Assembly (NCBI GenBank): GCA_963801045.1 | Contig: CAWDDC010000003.1 | Coordinates: 186,001-250,000, forward strand | From: JACCWP01 sp963801045 | GTDB lineage: Bacteria; Actinomycetota; Actinomycetes; Propionibacteriales; Nocardioidaceae | Direction: 5' to 3' | DNA: 64,000 nucleotides | The notes under the pieces: model-generated | Databases searched by the model: none | Told to the model about the DNA's origin: nothing | What the model saw: the letters and a program-made list of their open reading frames with translations, nothing else | Made by a program: the position numbers and the translations under genes | Shown: in pieces, positions 16,929 through 26,318 of the stretch | Numbering within the stretch: position 1 is the stretch's first letter | Layout of the letters: the number at the start of each line of letters is the position of its first letter

Positions 16929-18500
16929 GTGTCACGATGGCCCGTGCGCACCGGACGCAGGGCCGTCGTCGCCCTGGCCGGGCTGGCGCTGGTCGCGGCG
17001 TGCACCTCGTCGTCCGACTCGTCGCCCGCGCCTGATCCCACGCCGTCCGACGACCCGGCACCGACGTCGGCGTCGGAGTCGTCGTCGGCGTCGGCGTCGG
17101 CGTCGGGATCGGAGCCGGCGACGCTGCGGGTGATGTCGTTCAACATCGAGTACGGCGGCACCGTGGTGGGCTTCGACCACATCGTCGAGGGGGCGCGGGC
17201 CAGCGAGGCGGACGTGATCCTCGTCAACGAGCCGGAGGGCCACGTCGAGCGGCTGGCCAAGGCGCTGGGCTGGGACTACTGGAACCGGCGGGTGTCGGTC
17301 GTCTCGCAGCTGCCCCTGCTCGACCCTCCGGACGGCGCCGACTACGTCTACGTGCAGACCTCGCCCGGACGGGTGGCGGCCGTCACGACGGTGCACCTGC
17401 CGTCGTCGCCGTACGGGCCCAACCGGATCAAGCACGAGATGACGCGCGACGAGGTGCTGGCGTTGGAGCGGGAGACGCGGTTGCCGGCGCTGCGACCGGT
17501 GATCGACACGATGGGCGCACTCGCCGACGCCGGGGTGCCGACGTTCGTGACCGGCGACTTCAACGCCCCCACCCACACCGACTGGACCCGCGAGACGGTG
17601 GTGGAACGCCCGCAGATCCACTTCCCGGTGCCGTGGCCCACCAGTGAGGCGATGGAGCACGCCGGCTTCACCGACTCGTACCGCTCGGTGCACCCCGACC
17701 CGGTCGCCGACCCGGGGATCACCTGGCCGTCCGGGCGGCCACGGGTGGACGGCTACAACCCGCCGCCCCGGTCACCTGCCGACCGCATCGACCTGGTGTG
17801 GGCCGCCGGGCCGGCCACCGTCGTCGACAGCGAGGTGGTCGGCGAGTCCGGCGGCGCCGACATCGAGGTCGACCCGTGGGGCTCCGACCACCGTGCCGTG
17901 GTGTCGACCTTCGAGATCGAGCCCGCCGCGCCGCCGGACCTGGTGTCGCCGGCCCAACCGCTGGTGCCCGCGGGCGCGCCGGTCGAGCTCGACGTGCACC
18001 GACCCGGCGATCCGGGCGAGCAGCTGACGGTCTCCTGCGCCGGCACGGACGTGCAGCCCGAGCTGGGCGACGAGCCGGACACCACCGTCACCGTGCCGAC
18101 CGATGACCTTCCGCCCGGGCGCTGCCGGGCGACGCTGCTGGACGCCGACGGCACCCGGCTGGCAGGCACCGACTTCTGGGTGCGGGGCGAGGGGCAGCCG
18201 ACGGAGGTGCGACCGGTGCACCCGGCGTACGAGGTGGGCGAGCCGCTCGAGGTGGAGTGGAGCCTGGCACCCGGCAACCGGTGGGACTGGATCGCGGTGG
18301 CCCCGCGCGGCAAGGGCGCGGACTCGTACCTCAACTACATCTACACCGGCGGCACCGTCGAGGGCCGCGGGGCGATCGACGCCGACGCCGCCGGCGAGGG
18401 CACCTGGCCGATCCCCCCGGGCCGCTACTCGCTGTACCTCTCGGTCGACGACGGCTACCAGCAGCTGGCGGAGTCGCACGTCACCGTGCTCCCCCGCTGA
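16929..18500 (+). CDS. Lipoprotein of the endonuclease/exonuclease/phosphatase (EEP) family
   Basis: 523 residues, intact. N-terminal signal peptide with lipobox LVAAC (Cys at about residue 24), followed by a Ser/Pro/Asp/Ala linker (residues 26-55), so it is predicted to be anchored outside the membrane. The EEP metal-dependent phosphoesterase core runs from about 60 to 340: VMSFNIEYGG, DVILVNEPEGH, VTGDFNAPTHTDW, DRIDLVWAAG and GSDHRAVVSTF give the catalytic Asn, Glu, Asp/Asn and His. The last 180 residues look like two beta-sandwich domains (PVEVDVHRPGD-like and HPAYEVGEPLEVEW), perhaps carbohydrate- or surface-binding. The substrate could be nucleic acid, phospholipid or phosphosugar; not decidable from sequence. 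Confidence 0.85.
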   Translation: MSRWPVRTGRRAVVALAGLALVAACTSSSDSSPAPDPTPSDDPAPTSASESSSASASASGSEPATLRVMSFNIEYGGTVVGFDHIVEGARASEADVILVNEPEGHVERLAKALGWDYWNRRVSVVSQLPLLDPPDGADYVYVQTSPGRVAAVTTVHLPSSPYGPNRIKHEMTRDEVLALERETRLPALRPVIDTMGALADAGVPTFVTGDFNAPTHTDWTRETVVERPQIHFPVPWPTSEAMEHAGFTDSYRSVHPDPVADPGITWPSGRPRVDGYNPPPRSPADRIDLVWAAGPATVVDSEVVGESGGADIEVDPWGSDHRAVVSTFEIEPAAPPDLVSPAQPLVPAGAPVELDVHRPGDPGEQLTVSCAGTDVQPELGDEPDTTVTVPTDDLPPGRCRATLLDADGTRLAGTDFWVRGEGQPTEVRPVHPAYEVGEPLEVEWSLAPGNRWDWIAVAPRGKGADSYLNYIYTGGTVEGRGAIDADAAGEGTWPIPPGRYSLYLSVDDGYQQLAESHVTVLPR

Positions 18501-18510
18501 CGCCGCGAGC

Positions 18511-18594
18511 TTTCCCAAGGTCCCCCGGGAAAACGTCACCACTCACGGGTGGCCACACGTGAGTGGTGACAGTTTCCCGGCATCCCTTGGGAAA
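18511..18594. repeat. Compound palindrome A (bidirectional terminator-like)
   Basis: An 84-base hairpin with arms of about 37 bases. Outer part: a 22-base unit TTTC-N14-GAAA-like (18511-18532, TTTCCC..GGGAAA) and its counterpart at 18573-18594. Inner part: ACGTCACCACTCACG pairs with CGTGAGTGGTGACAG around a 10-base loop. It lies between the convergent EEP and peroxidase genes, so it can act as a two-way terminator. The outer 22-base units recur in element B at 46.6 kb. Confidence 0.8.
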
Positions 18595-18628
18595 CCGACC
18601 GGGCGTCCCGAGGGGCGCGCGGGGCGGG

Positions 18629-19128
18629 TCAGGCGGCGAGGGTGGTGAGCTGCTGCTCGATGTCGCCGGCGATCTTGGCGGGTTCGGTGGTCGGCGCGTA
18701 GCGCTTGACGACCGAGCCGTCGCGGGCGACGAGGAACTTGGTGAAGTTCCACTTGATCGCGCCGCCGAGCAGGCCGGACTTCTGTCCCCGCAGCCAGCGG
18801 AACAGCGGGTGGGCGTCGTCGCCGTTGACGTCGACCTTGGCGAACATCGGGAACGTCACGTCGTAGGTGGTCGAGCAGAAGCTCGCGATCTCGGCGTCGG
18901 TGTCGAACTCCTGGCCGCCGAACTGGTCGCACGGGAAGCCGAGCACCGCGAAGCCGCTGGTCGCGGAAGGTGCGGTGCAGCTCCTCCAGCCCTTCGTACT
19001 GCGGGGTGAAGCCGCACGAGGAGGCGGTGTTGACCACCAGCAGCACGTCGCCGCGGTAGTGGTCGAGGGTCTCGGGCCGGCCGTCGAGGGTCGTCGGCCT
19101 CGAAGTCGAAGGCTGTCGTATCGGGCAC
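18629..19128 (-). CDS. Glutathione peroxidase-family thiol peroxidase (two frame breaks)
   Basis: Thioredoxin-fold peroxidase of about 166 residues. GTG at 19128 gives MPDTTAFDFEADD. After a frame break near 19095 the next frame reads LLVVNTASSCGFTPQYEGLEELH, with a normal Cys (not selenocysteine) as peroxidatic residue, and after a second break near 18962 GFAVLGFPCDQFGGQE continues to KWNFTKFLVARDG. The Cys, Gln and Trp of the catalytic set and a second Cys are present. Bacterial proteins of this family usually use thioredoxin (family knowledge). It is inserted into the otherwise conserved rho-rpmE order. Confidence 0.88.
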
Positions 19129-19201
19129 GATTCGAGCCTACTGACACCCCGGTGAGCACCCCGGGCGGGCCAGCAGGGCTGGGGCCCACCCGGGTCGGAC
19201 C

Positions 19202-21204
19202 TCAGCCGTCGTCTCGACGACCGTTGCCCTGCATCGGCATGGTGTCGCGTACCTGCGTGAGGAACTCGACGTTGGACTTGGTCTTCTTGAGCTTGTCGAT
19301 GATCAGCTCGAGCGCCTGCTGACCGTCGAGCGCCGACAGCACCCGGCGCAGCTTCCAGACGATCTGCAGCTCCTCGCGGCTCATCAGCAGCTCCTCGCGG
19401 CGGGTGCCGGAGGAGTCGACGTCGATGGCCGGGAAGATCCGCTTGTCGGCGAACTCGCGCCGCAGCCGCAGCTCCATGTTCCCGGTGCCCTTGAACTCCT
19501 CGAAGATGACCTCGTCCATCTTCGAGCCGGTCTCGATCAGCGCGGTGGCGAGGATGGTCAGCGAGCCGCCGTCCTCGATGTTGCGCGCCGCGCCGAAGAA
19601 CCGCTTGGGCGGGTACAGCGCCGACGAGTCGACACCACCGGACAGGATGCGACCGCTGGCAGGCGCCGCGAGGTTGTACGCGCGGCCCAGCCGGGTGATG
19701 GAGTCGAGCAGCACGACCACGTCGTGGCCGAGCTCCACCAGTCGCTTGGCCCGCTCGATGGCGAGCTCGGCGACCGTGGTGTGGTCGTCGGCCGGGCGGT
19801 CGAACGTCGAGGCGATGACCTCGCCCTTGACCGCGCGCTGCATGTCGGTGACCTCTTCGGGCCGCTCGTCGACCAGCACCACCATGAGGTGGACCTCAGG
19901 GTTGTTGGTCGTGATGGCGTTGGCCATCGACTGCAGCACGAGGGTCTTGCCGGCCTTGGACGGCGAGACGATCAGGCCACGCTGGCCCTTGCCGATCGGC
20001 GCGACGATGTCGATGATCCGGGTCGTCAGGATCGACGCCTCGGTCTCGAGCCGCAGCCGCTCCTGCGCGTACAGCGGGGTCAGCTTGGAGAAGTCGAGCC
20101 GCTGCTTGGCGGCGTCGACGTCGGCACCGTTGACGGTGTCGATGCGCACCAGCGGGTTGAACTTCTCCTTGCGGTCACGGTCGGGCGCCTGCTTGACCTG
20201 GCCGGTGACGGCATCGCCCTTGCGCAGCCCGCACTTGCGGACCATGGACAGCGACACGTAGACGTCGTCGGGGCCGGGCAGGTAGCCCGAGGTGCGCACG
20301 AACGCGTAGTTGTCCAGCACGTCGAGGATGCCGGCCACCGGCAGCAGCACGTCGTCCTCGTGCACCTGCGGCTCGCTGTCGCGGCCACGGTCGTTGTCGC
20401 GGCCACCGCGGTCCCGGTCGCGCCCGCGGTCGCGGTTGCGGCTGCGGCGCCGGCGGCGGCTGCCGCCCTCGCCCTCCTCGTCGCGACGGCTGCTGCGCCG
20501 CGGTCGTTGCGGTTGTCGTTGCGCGAGTCGCTGCGGTTGTCGGTTGCGGGACTCGTTGCGGTTGTCGTTGCGGGACTCGTTGCGGTTGTCGTTGCGCGAG
20601 TCGTTGCGGTTGTCGTTGCGGCTGACTCGCCGCGGTTGTCACTGCGGTTGTCGGTGCGCGCTGTCGTCGCGCGATCGTCGCGATCGTTGCGCGATGTCGT
20701 TGCGGTTGTCGTTGCGGTCACGGTCTCGTGCGTCGGCACCCGCAGTCGTCCCCGGAGTCGTCTCGCGGACTCGGTACGGGACCGGTGCGGGACTCGGTAC
20801 GGGCTCGGTACGGGACTCGGCGCTCGACTCGCTCGGCGCGTCGTCGCGCGGTGCGTCGGCACGGTCCTGCTGGGCCTGCCGGGCTGCTGGCCCGCTTCGA
20901 GCCAGCGGCCTTGGCCGCCGGGGCCTCGGTCGGCGCGGTCGCGGCAGCCGAAGCGCCGGTCGCACCGTTGGACGCCGCCGGAGGAGGTGTCCCCCTGGGC
21001 GGCGGTGATCGCCTCGATCAACGCGCTCTTGCGCATCTTGCCGGTGCCCTTGATACCCAGGCCGCCGGCGATCTGCTGCAGCTCGGCGAGAACCTTGCCG
21101 CTGAGCCCTCCGCCGGAACGACGTCGGGGCTGTGCCGGCGCAGTGGTCTGCTCGGCATCGCCCGGACCGCCGGTCGGCGTGGAGGCGGTGGAAATGTCTG
21201 TCAC
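19202..21204 (-). CDS. rho: Transcription termination factor Rho with a long Arg/Asn/Asp-rich insert (several frame breaks)
   Basis: RNA-dependent ATPase/helicase. GTG at 21204 with AAGGACC upstream gives MTDISTASTPTGG; the N-terminal Rho domain follows (LSGKVLAELQQIAGGLGIKGTGKMRKSALIEAI). Then comes an insert of about 200 residues: an Ala/Pro/Ser part, then many RNDNR/RNDSR repeats and SRRRRRSRNRDRGRDRD. The conserved part begins at VHEDDVLLPVAGILDVLDNYAFVRTSGYLPGPDDVYVS and holds Walker A SPSKAGKT (about residue 420), MVVLVDERPEEVTDM and SRAYNLA-type Q/R loops. About half a dozen single-base frame breaks fall in the repetitive insert (20.4-20.95 kb), where all three frames alternate. The conserved C-terminal 387 residues are intact. 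Confidence 0.93.
20400..20720 (-). repeat. rho: Arg-Asn-Asp coding repeats in rho
   Basis: Short imperfect tandem repeats of the kind CGCAACGAC-AACCGC, coding for RND-NR/SR units in the N-terminal insert of Rho. Such inserts are RNA-binding and condensate-prone in other actinobacterial Rho proteins (family knowledge). The reading frame changes repeatedly here, most likely from sequence errors in the repeats. Confidence 0.7.
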
Positions 21205-21589
21205 GTGAGGTCCTTCCCACGTCGGGCGGGTCCAGACAGACCCGCCGGAGGGCGGTCCTGGCACGTCCAGGATCCGCTGGAGCCGACCGCTCACGTCTGG
21301 TGAGCGGCCCCCATCAGGTGGTGGCTCCGGTTCCCCTCCTCCGTTGTCCACGAGAGGTGAACCCCCATGCACACTCAGGCGGCCGGGTTCGGATGTGAAC
21401 CGTCGGTCTCGCCATCGCTGGAGGGAGAGGATGCGACTGCGAACGCTCGCTCACGGAGATCCGGGTCGGGCGTCGCTGCGCATGGCGAGAGTAGCACTCG
21501 AGCCGTGCGCTGTCGTAACACCCTGGAGAACACGCCGCACGGGGGTACGCATTCCCTGCGGTCGTCGGCCGGAGCAGGGCGACCGACGC
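21205..21589 (-). promoter_or_regulatory. Long structured leader of rho
   Basis: 385 bases without a protein gene between thrB and rho on the minus strand. A possible promoter lies near 21485-21520 (TTACGA, then TACTCT as -10), which would leave a leader of nearly 300 bases. Hairpins: GGCGGGTC/GACCCGCC at 21225-21246 just before the rho ribosome site, and CCGCTCAC/GTGAGCGG around 21288-21308. Rho is autoregulated in several bacteria; this leader could serve that role (inference). Confidence 0.45.
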
Positions 21590-22500
21590 TCAGCGCCGGG
21601 CCTGGGTGCCGCGTGAGCGACACGCCCAGCGGCTGCGCCCGCCACTCGGCGGCCACCAGGCCACCGAGGTCGGGCGTGAGCGTCCTCGGCGTGCAGCACC
21701 AGCACCGTCGGGCCGGCCCCGGACACCACCGCCGCGTGCCCGGCCGATCGCAGCGTCGTCACCAGCGCGAGGGTCTCCGGCATCGCCGTGCCGCGGTGCT
21801 GCTGGTGCAGCCGGTCCTCGGTGGCCGGCAGCAGCAGCTCGGGCCGACCGGTGAGCGCGGCGACCAGCAGGCCGGCCCGCCCGGCGGTGTGAGCGGCGTC
21901 GGTGTGGGCCACCTCGGTCGGCAGCAGACCCCTCGCGGTCGACGTCGGCACCGCGTGCCGCGGCACCAGGGCCACGACGCCGACGTGCGGTTCGAGCCGT
22001 ACGGCGCGCGCGCCGTCGTCGTCGGTCCACGCCACCGTCAGCCCGCCGAGCAGCGCGGCGGCGACGTTGTCGGGATGGCCCTCGAGCCGGGACGCGAGCC
22101 GCAGGGCGGCCGCGTCGTCGAGTCCGTGCTCGCCGCCCGGCACCAGGGCGCGGGCCGCGACGATGCCGGCGGTGATGGCCGCGGCCGACGAGCCCAGTCC
22201 GCGCCCGTGCGGCACCCGGTCGCGGCAGCGCAGCCGCAGCCCGGGCGGCTGCACACCCAGCGCGGCGAACGCCGCCCGCGCCGCCCGGACCACCAGGTGC
22301 GACTCGTCCAGCGCGAGCTCGGACGCGCCCTCCCCGTCGACGTCGACGTGCAAGCCGCGTTCGCACACCTCGGCGGTGACCTCGTTGGCGAGGTCGAGCG
22401 CGAGCCCGAAGCTGTCGAAGCCCGGTCCGAGGTTGGCGCTGGTCGCCGGGGCGGTGACGGTGACCGGGTGGTCGCACCACCCGGTCACGGTGGCGCTCAC
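21590..22500 (-). CDS. thrB: Homoserine kinase (frame break near the C-terminus)
   Basis: GHMP-family kinase phosphorylating homoserine. GTG at 22500 overlaps the thrC stop (GTGA). VTVTAPATSANLGPGFDSFG is the N-terminal signature, VPHGRGLGSSAAAITAGIVAA the ATP-binding P-loop of GHMP kinases, and AAVVSGAGPTVLVL the C-terminal motif. After that the frame breaks near 21677; the next frame reads LTPDLGGLVAAEWRAQPLGVS. The stop at 21590 (RGTQARR-stop) would need one further shift, so the exact end is uncertain. Expected length about 300 residues. Confidence 0.9.
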
Positions 22501-23561
22501 AGCCCGGCGGCGCGCGCGACCGCGTCGACGTCGGCGTCGAGGACCCGGTCGGCCAGGGACCGACCGTCCAGCGCGGTGGCGACGTCCTTGAGTCCGTGGC
22601 CGGTCACGGTCACCACGATGGTGGCACCGGCGGGCACCTCGCCACGGCTGTGCAGGTCGACCAGGCCGGCCGCGCCGGCCGCCGACGCCGGCTCGACGAA
22701 GACGCCGTCGCGGGCCGCGAGGTCGCGCTGGGCCTGCATGATCTGCTCGTCGCTGACCGCGTCGATGCGGCCGCCGGACTCGTCGCGGGCACCGACGGCG
22801 AGGGTCCACGAGGCCGGGTTGCCCACCCGGATGGCGGTGGCGACCGTCTCGGGGTCGGGGACCCGCTCGTCCCGCACGATCGGCGCCGCGCCCGCGGCCT
22901 GGAAGCCCCACATCCGCGGGACCCGGTCGGTGACCCCGGCCTCGGCGTACTCGCGATAGCCCTGCCAGTACGCCGACACGTTGCCGGCGTTGCCGACCGG
23001 CAGCACGTGCAGGTCGGGCACCCGGCCGAGCGCGTCGACCACCTCGAACGCGGCGGTCTTCTGACCCTCGAGCCGCATCGGGTTGACCGAGTTGACCAGC
23101 GACACCGGGTAGGAGTCGGCGAGCTCGCGGGCCAGCCGCAGGCAGTCGTCGAAGTTGCCGCGCACCTGCAGCACCTCGGCGCCGTGCATGACGGCCTGCG
23201 CCATCTTGCCGGCGGCGATCCGTCCGTGCGGCACCAGCACGACCGGGCGGAGACCGCCGCGCGCGGCGTAGGCGGCCATCGACGCCGACGTGTTGCCGGT
23301 CGAGGCGCACACCACGGCCTTGGCGCCCTCGGACAGGGCCACCGAGATCGCGACCGTCATGCCGCGGTCCTTGAACGAGCCGGTCGGGTTGTCGCCCTCG
23401 ACCTTGAGCCAGACCTCGGCGTCGAGCCGCTCGGACAGCCACCGCGAGCGCACCAGCGGAGTGCCGCCCTCGCCGAGGGTCACGACCGGCGTGTCCGCGT
23501 GCACCGGCAGGTGGGTGCGGTACTCCTCCACCACCCCCCGCCAGGCCCGCGTCGCCAGCAT
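22497..23561 (-). CDS. thrC: Threonine synthase
   Basis: PLP enzyme making threonine from O-phosphohomoserine, 354 residues, intact. The PLP lysine lies in NPTGSFKDRGMTVAIS (about residue 67), with TLGEGGTPLVRS before it and CASTGNTSASMAAYAARGG after. It is the compact actinobacterial form of about 350 residues, not the longer yeast/E. coli type. ATG at 23561 overlaps the hom stop by one base (TGATG); at its end it overlaps thrB. Confidence 0.96.
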   Translation of the reverse strand: MLATRAWRGVVEEYRTHLPVHADTPVVTLGEGGTPLVRSRWLSERLDAEVWLKVEGDNPTGSFKDRGMTVAISVALSEGAKAVVCASTGNTSASMAAYAARGGLRPVVLVPHGRIAAGKMAQAVMHGAEVLQVRGNFDDCLRLARELADSYPVSLVNSVNPMRLEGQKTAAFEVVDALGRVPDLHVLPVGNAGNVSAYWQGYREYAEAGVTDRVPRMWGFQAAGAAPIVRDERVPDPETVATAIRVGNPASWTLAVGARDESGGRIDAVSDEQIMQAQRDLAARDGVFVEPASAAGAAGLVDLHSRGEVPAGATIVVTVTGHGLKDVATALDGRSLADRVLDADVDAVARAAGL

Positions 23562-24879
23562 CAGCCGTGCCCTCCGTCGGACGACGCCTCGACCCGCATC
23601 ACCGAGGACACCTCGCGCACCATCTCCATGCCGGCCAGCCCGGTGACGGTGGCGGCGAGGTCGGCGTCGCGGGCGGTGTGGGTGACGACGACGAGCTGCG
23701 CGTCGTCGCCACGCCCCTCCTGGCGCACCGTCTGGATCGAGACGCCGTGCCGGCTGAACTCCTGGGCGACCGCGGCGAGCACGCCCGTGCGGTCGTCGAC
23801 GTCGACCCCGATGTGGTAGCGGGTCAGGGTGTCGCCCATCGGCAGCACCTCGCACTGCGCGTGCACCGACTGGCCCGCGCCGCGCACGTCGGACAGCCGG
23901 TTGCGGGCCGCGCTCACCAGGTCGCCGAGCACCGCGCTCGCGGTCGGCGCGCCACCCGCGCCGGGACCGTAGAACATCAGCTGCCCGGCCGCGTCGCTCT
24001 CCACGAAGACCGCGTTGTAGGCCTCGCGCACGCTGCCCAGCGGGTGGTCGGCGGGGATCATCGCCGGGTGCACCCGGGCGGAGACCGCCTCGTCGCCGTC
24101 GGGTGTCGTGCGGCGCTCGCAGATGGCCAGCAGCTTGACCACGCAGCCCATCTGCGCGGCGGACGCGACGTCGCCGGCCGAGACCTCGGCGATGCCCTCG
24201 CGGTAGACGTCGGCGGCGGTCACCCTGGTGTGGAAGGCGAGGGAGGCGAGGATCGCCGCCTTGGCCGCGGCGTCGAAGCCCTCGACGTCGGCCGTCGGGT
24301 CGGCCTCGGCGTAGCCGAGCGCCTGCGCCTCCTCCAGCGCCTCGGCGAAGCCCGGCGCCGCTGCGTGGTCATCCGGTCCAGGATGAAGTTGGTGGTGCCG
24401 TTGACGATGCCGAGCACCCGGTTGACCCGGTCGCCGGCCAGCGACTCGGCCAGCGGTCGCAGGATCGGGATCGCCCCGGCGACCGACGCCTCGAAGAACA
24501 GGTCCCGTCCGGCCTTCTGGGCGGCGGTCGACAAGGTGGCGCCGTCCTCGGCGAGCAGCGCCTTGTTGGCGGTGACGACCGACGCACCGTGCTCGAGCGC
24601 GTCCAGGATCAGCGAGCGGGCCGGCTCGATGCCGCCGATGACCTCCACCACCAGGTCCACGTCGTCGCGGCGTACGAGCTCCGCGGCGTCGGTGGTGAAC
24701 AGCGCCGGGTCGACGTCGACTCCGCGGGTCCGACCGGCCCGGCGCACGGCGACACCGCGCAGCGGCAGCGGAGCGCCCACCCGGGCGGCCAGCTCGGTCT
24801 GCTGCTCGACCAGCAGCCGGGCCACCTGGGTGCCGACCACGCCGCAGCCCAGCAGGGCGACTCCCAGCGGGCGGCTCAT
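23561..24879 (-). CDS. hom: Homoserine dehydrogenase with C-terminal ACT domain (one frame break)
   Basis: NAD(P)-dependent reduction of aspartate semialdehyde to homoserine, the branch point to threonine and methionine. Residues 1-16 hold the Rossmann motif ALLGCGVVGTQVA. SVVTANKALLAEDG and NRVLGIVNGTTNFILDRM follow; a one-base break near 24358 leads to GFAEALEEAQALGYAEADPTADVEGFDAAAK, the catalytic signature with Asp and Lys. The last 80 residues (RYHIGVDVDDRTGVLAAVAQEF) form an ACT domain, as expected for feedback inhibition by threonine. ATG overlaps the lysA stop (ATGA). Confidence 0.94.
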
Positions 24880-26297
24880 CCGGGGACTCCCGCGCCCAGT
24901 CCGACGTCGAGGCGGTACATGTCGTCCTCGGTCTCCTGCCGGACCACGACGCGGCTGACGCCGTCGCGGACCGCCACCACCCCGGGCCGGGGCACGTGGT
25001 TGTAGTTGTTGGCCAGCGACCGGCAGTAGGCACCCGTGCCGGGGACGGCGAGCAGGTCACCCGGCCCGATGTCACCGGGCAGGAACTCGTCCTTGACCAC
25101 GATGTCGCCGGACTCGCAGTGCTTGCCGACCACCCGCGCGAGCACCGGCACGCTGCGCGACGCCCGCGAGGCGATCGTGCAGGAGTAGTCGGCGTCGTAC
25201 AGCGCCGGCCGGATGTTGTCGCTCATGCCGCCGTCGACCGAGACGTACATCCGCACCGCGTCGTGGCCGAGCGGCACCGACTTGACCGTGCCCACCCGGT
25301 AGAGGGTGCACGTCGCCGGTCCGGCGATCGCCCGGCCGGGCTCGATCGACAGCCGCGGCACGGCCAGTGCCAGTGCGCGGCACTCGTGCTCGACGATCGA
25401 CCGCAGCCCCGAGCCGAGCTGCTCGGGCGGGTCGGGGTCGTCCTGGGTGGTGTAGGCGATGCCGAAGCCGCCGCCGAGGTCGAGCTCGGGCAGCTCGACG
25501 CCGAGCTCGTCGCGCACCTGCGCGTGCAGCGCCAGCACCCGCCGCGCGGCGACCTCGAAACCGGAGGTGTCCCAGATCTGCGAGCCGATGTGCGAGTGCA
25601 GGCCGGCCAGCCGCAGCCGCGGGTCGGCGAGCACCCGGCGCACCACCTCGAACGCCTCGCCGCCGGAGATCGAGAAGCCGAACTTCTGGTCCTCGTGCGC
25701 GGTCGCGATGTACTCGTGGGTGTGCGCCTCGACGCCCACGGTGACCCGCACCATGACCAGCGGCGAGACGTCGCGCTGCTCGGCCAGCCGCGCCAGCCGG
25801 TCGACCTCGACGTGCGAGTCGAGGATGATCCGGCCGACCCCGTGGTCGAGCGCGCGGGCGAGCTCGGCCTCGGACTTGTTGTTGCCGTGCAGCGCGATCC
25901 GGGCCGGGTCGAAGCCGGCCCGCAGCGCCAGGCCCAGCTCGCCGCCGGTGCAGACGTCGAGGTTGAGACCCTCCTCCGCGATCCAGTCGAGCACCGCGCC
26001 GCACATGAACGCCTTGCCGGCGTAGTAGACGTCGAAGCCGGCGAAGGCGTCGCGGAAGGTCCGGGCCCGGGCGCGGAAGTCGGCCTCGTCCAGCACGTAG
26101 ATCGGCGTGCCGTGCTCGGCGGCCAGCTCGGTCAGCGGGACGCCGCCGATGCGCAGCACGCCGTCGGCGTCGCGCTCCGCGGTCGCCGGCCACAGCTCGG
26201 GCACCAGCGCGTTGACGTCGTGCGGCTGCTCCAGCCAGTGCGGGCCCCGGTGGCCCGCCTCGGCATGCAGCGCTCCCGCTTCGTGTGCTCGCACCAT
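24876..26297 (-). CDS. lysA: Diaminopimelate decarboxylase
   Basis: PLP-dependent last step of lysine synthesis, 473 residues, intact. The PLP lysine is in DVYYAGKAFMCGAVL; HSHIGSQIWD and ELDLGGGFGIAY are the family motifs, with the C-terminal GKHCESGDIVVKDEFLP carrying the catalytic Cys. The first about 45 residues (HEAGALHAEAGHRGPHW) form the short extension usual for actinobacterial LysA. The stop overlaps hom. Lies 21 bases past argS. Confidence 0.96.
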   Translation of the reverse strand: MVRAHEAGALHAEAGHRGPHWLEQPHDVNALVPELWPATAERDADGVLRIGGVPLTELAAEHGTPIYVLDEADFRARARTFRDAFAGFDVYYAGKAFMCGAVLDWIAEEGLNLDVCTGGELGLALRAGFDPARIALHGNNKSEAELARALDHGVGRIILDSHVEVDRLARLAEQRDVSPLVMVRVTVGVEAHTHEYIATAHEDQKFGFSISGGEAFEVVRRVLADPRLRLAGLHSHIGSQIWDTSGFEVAARRVLALHAQVRDELGVELPELDLGGGFGIAYTTQDDPDPPEQLGSGLRSIVEHECRALALAVPRLSIEPGRAIAGPATCTLYRVGTVKSVPLGHDAVRMYVSVDGGMSDNIRPALYDADYSCTIASRASRSVPVLARVVGKHCESGDIVVKDEFLPGDIGPGDLLAVPGTGAYCRSLANNYNHVPRPGVVAVRDGVSRVVVRQETEDDMYRLDVGLGAGVPG

Positions 26298-26318
26298 CGT
26301 CGTCCGTACCTCAGCCGC

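Noticed and set aside
18960..19060. Selenocysteine glutathione peroxidase
   Set aside because: The peroxidatic position is an ordinary Cys codon in TASSCGFTPQ; the disturbed frame is due to two one-base breaks, not a UGA codon.
21375..21656. Separate small gene at the end of thrB
   Set aside because: The reading frame is the continuation of thrB after a one-base break (LTPDLGGLVAAEWRAQPLG), then random sequence of the rho leader.
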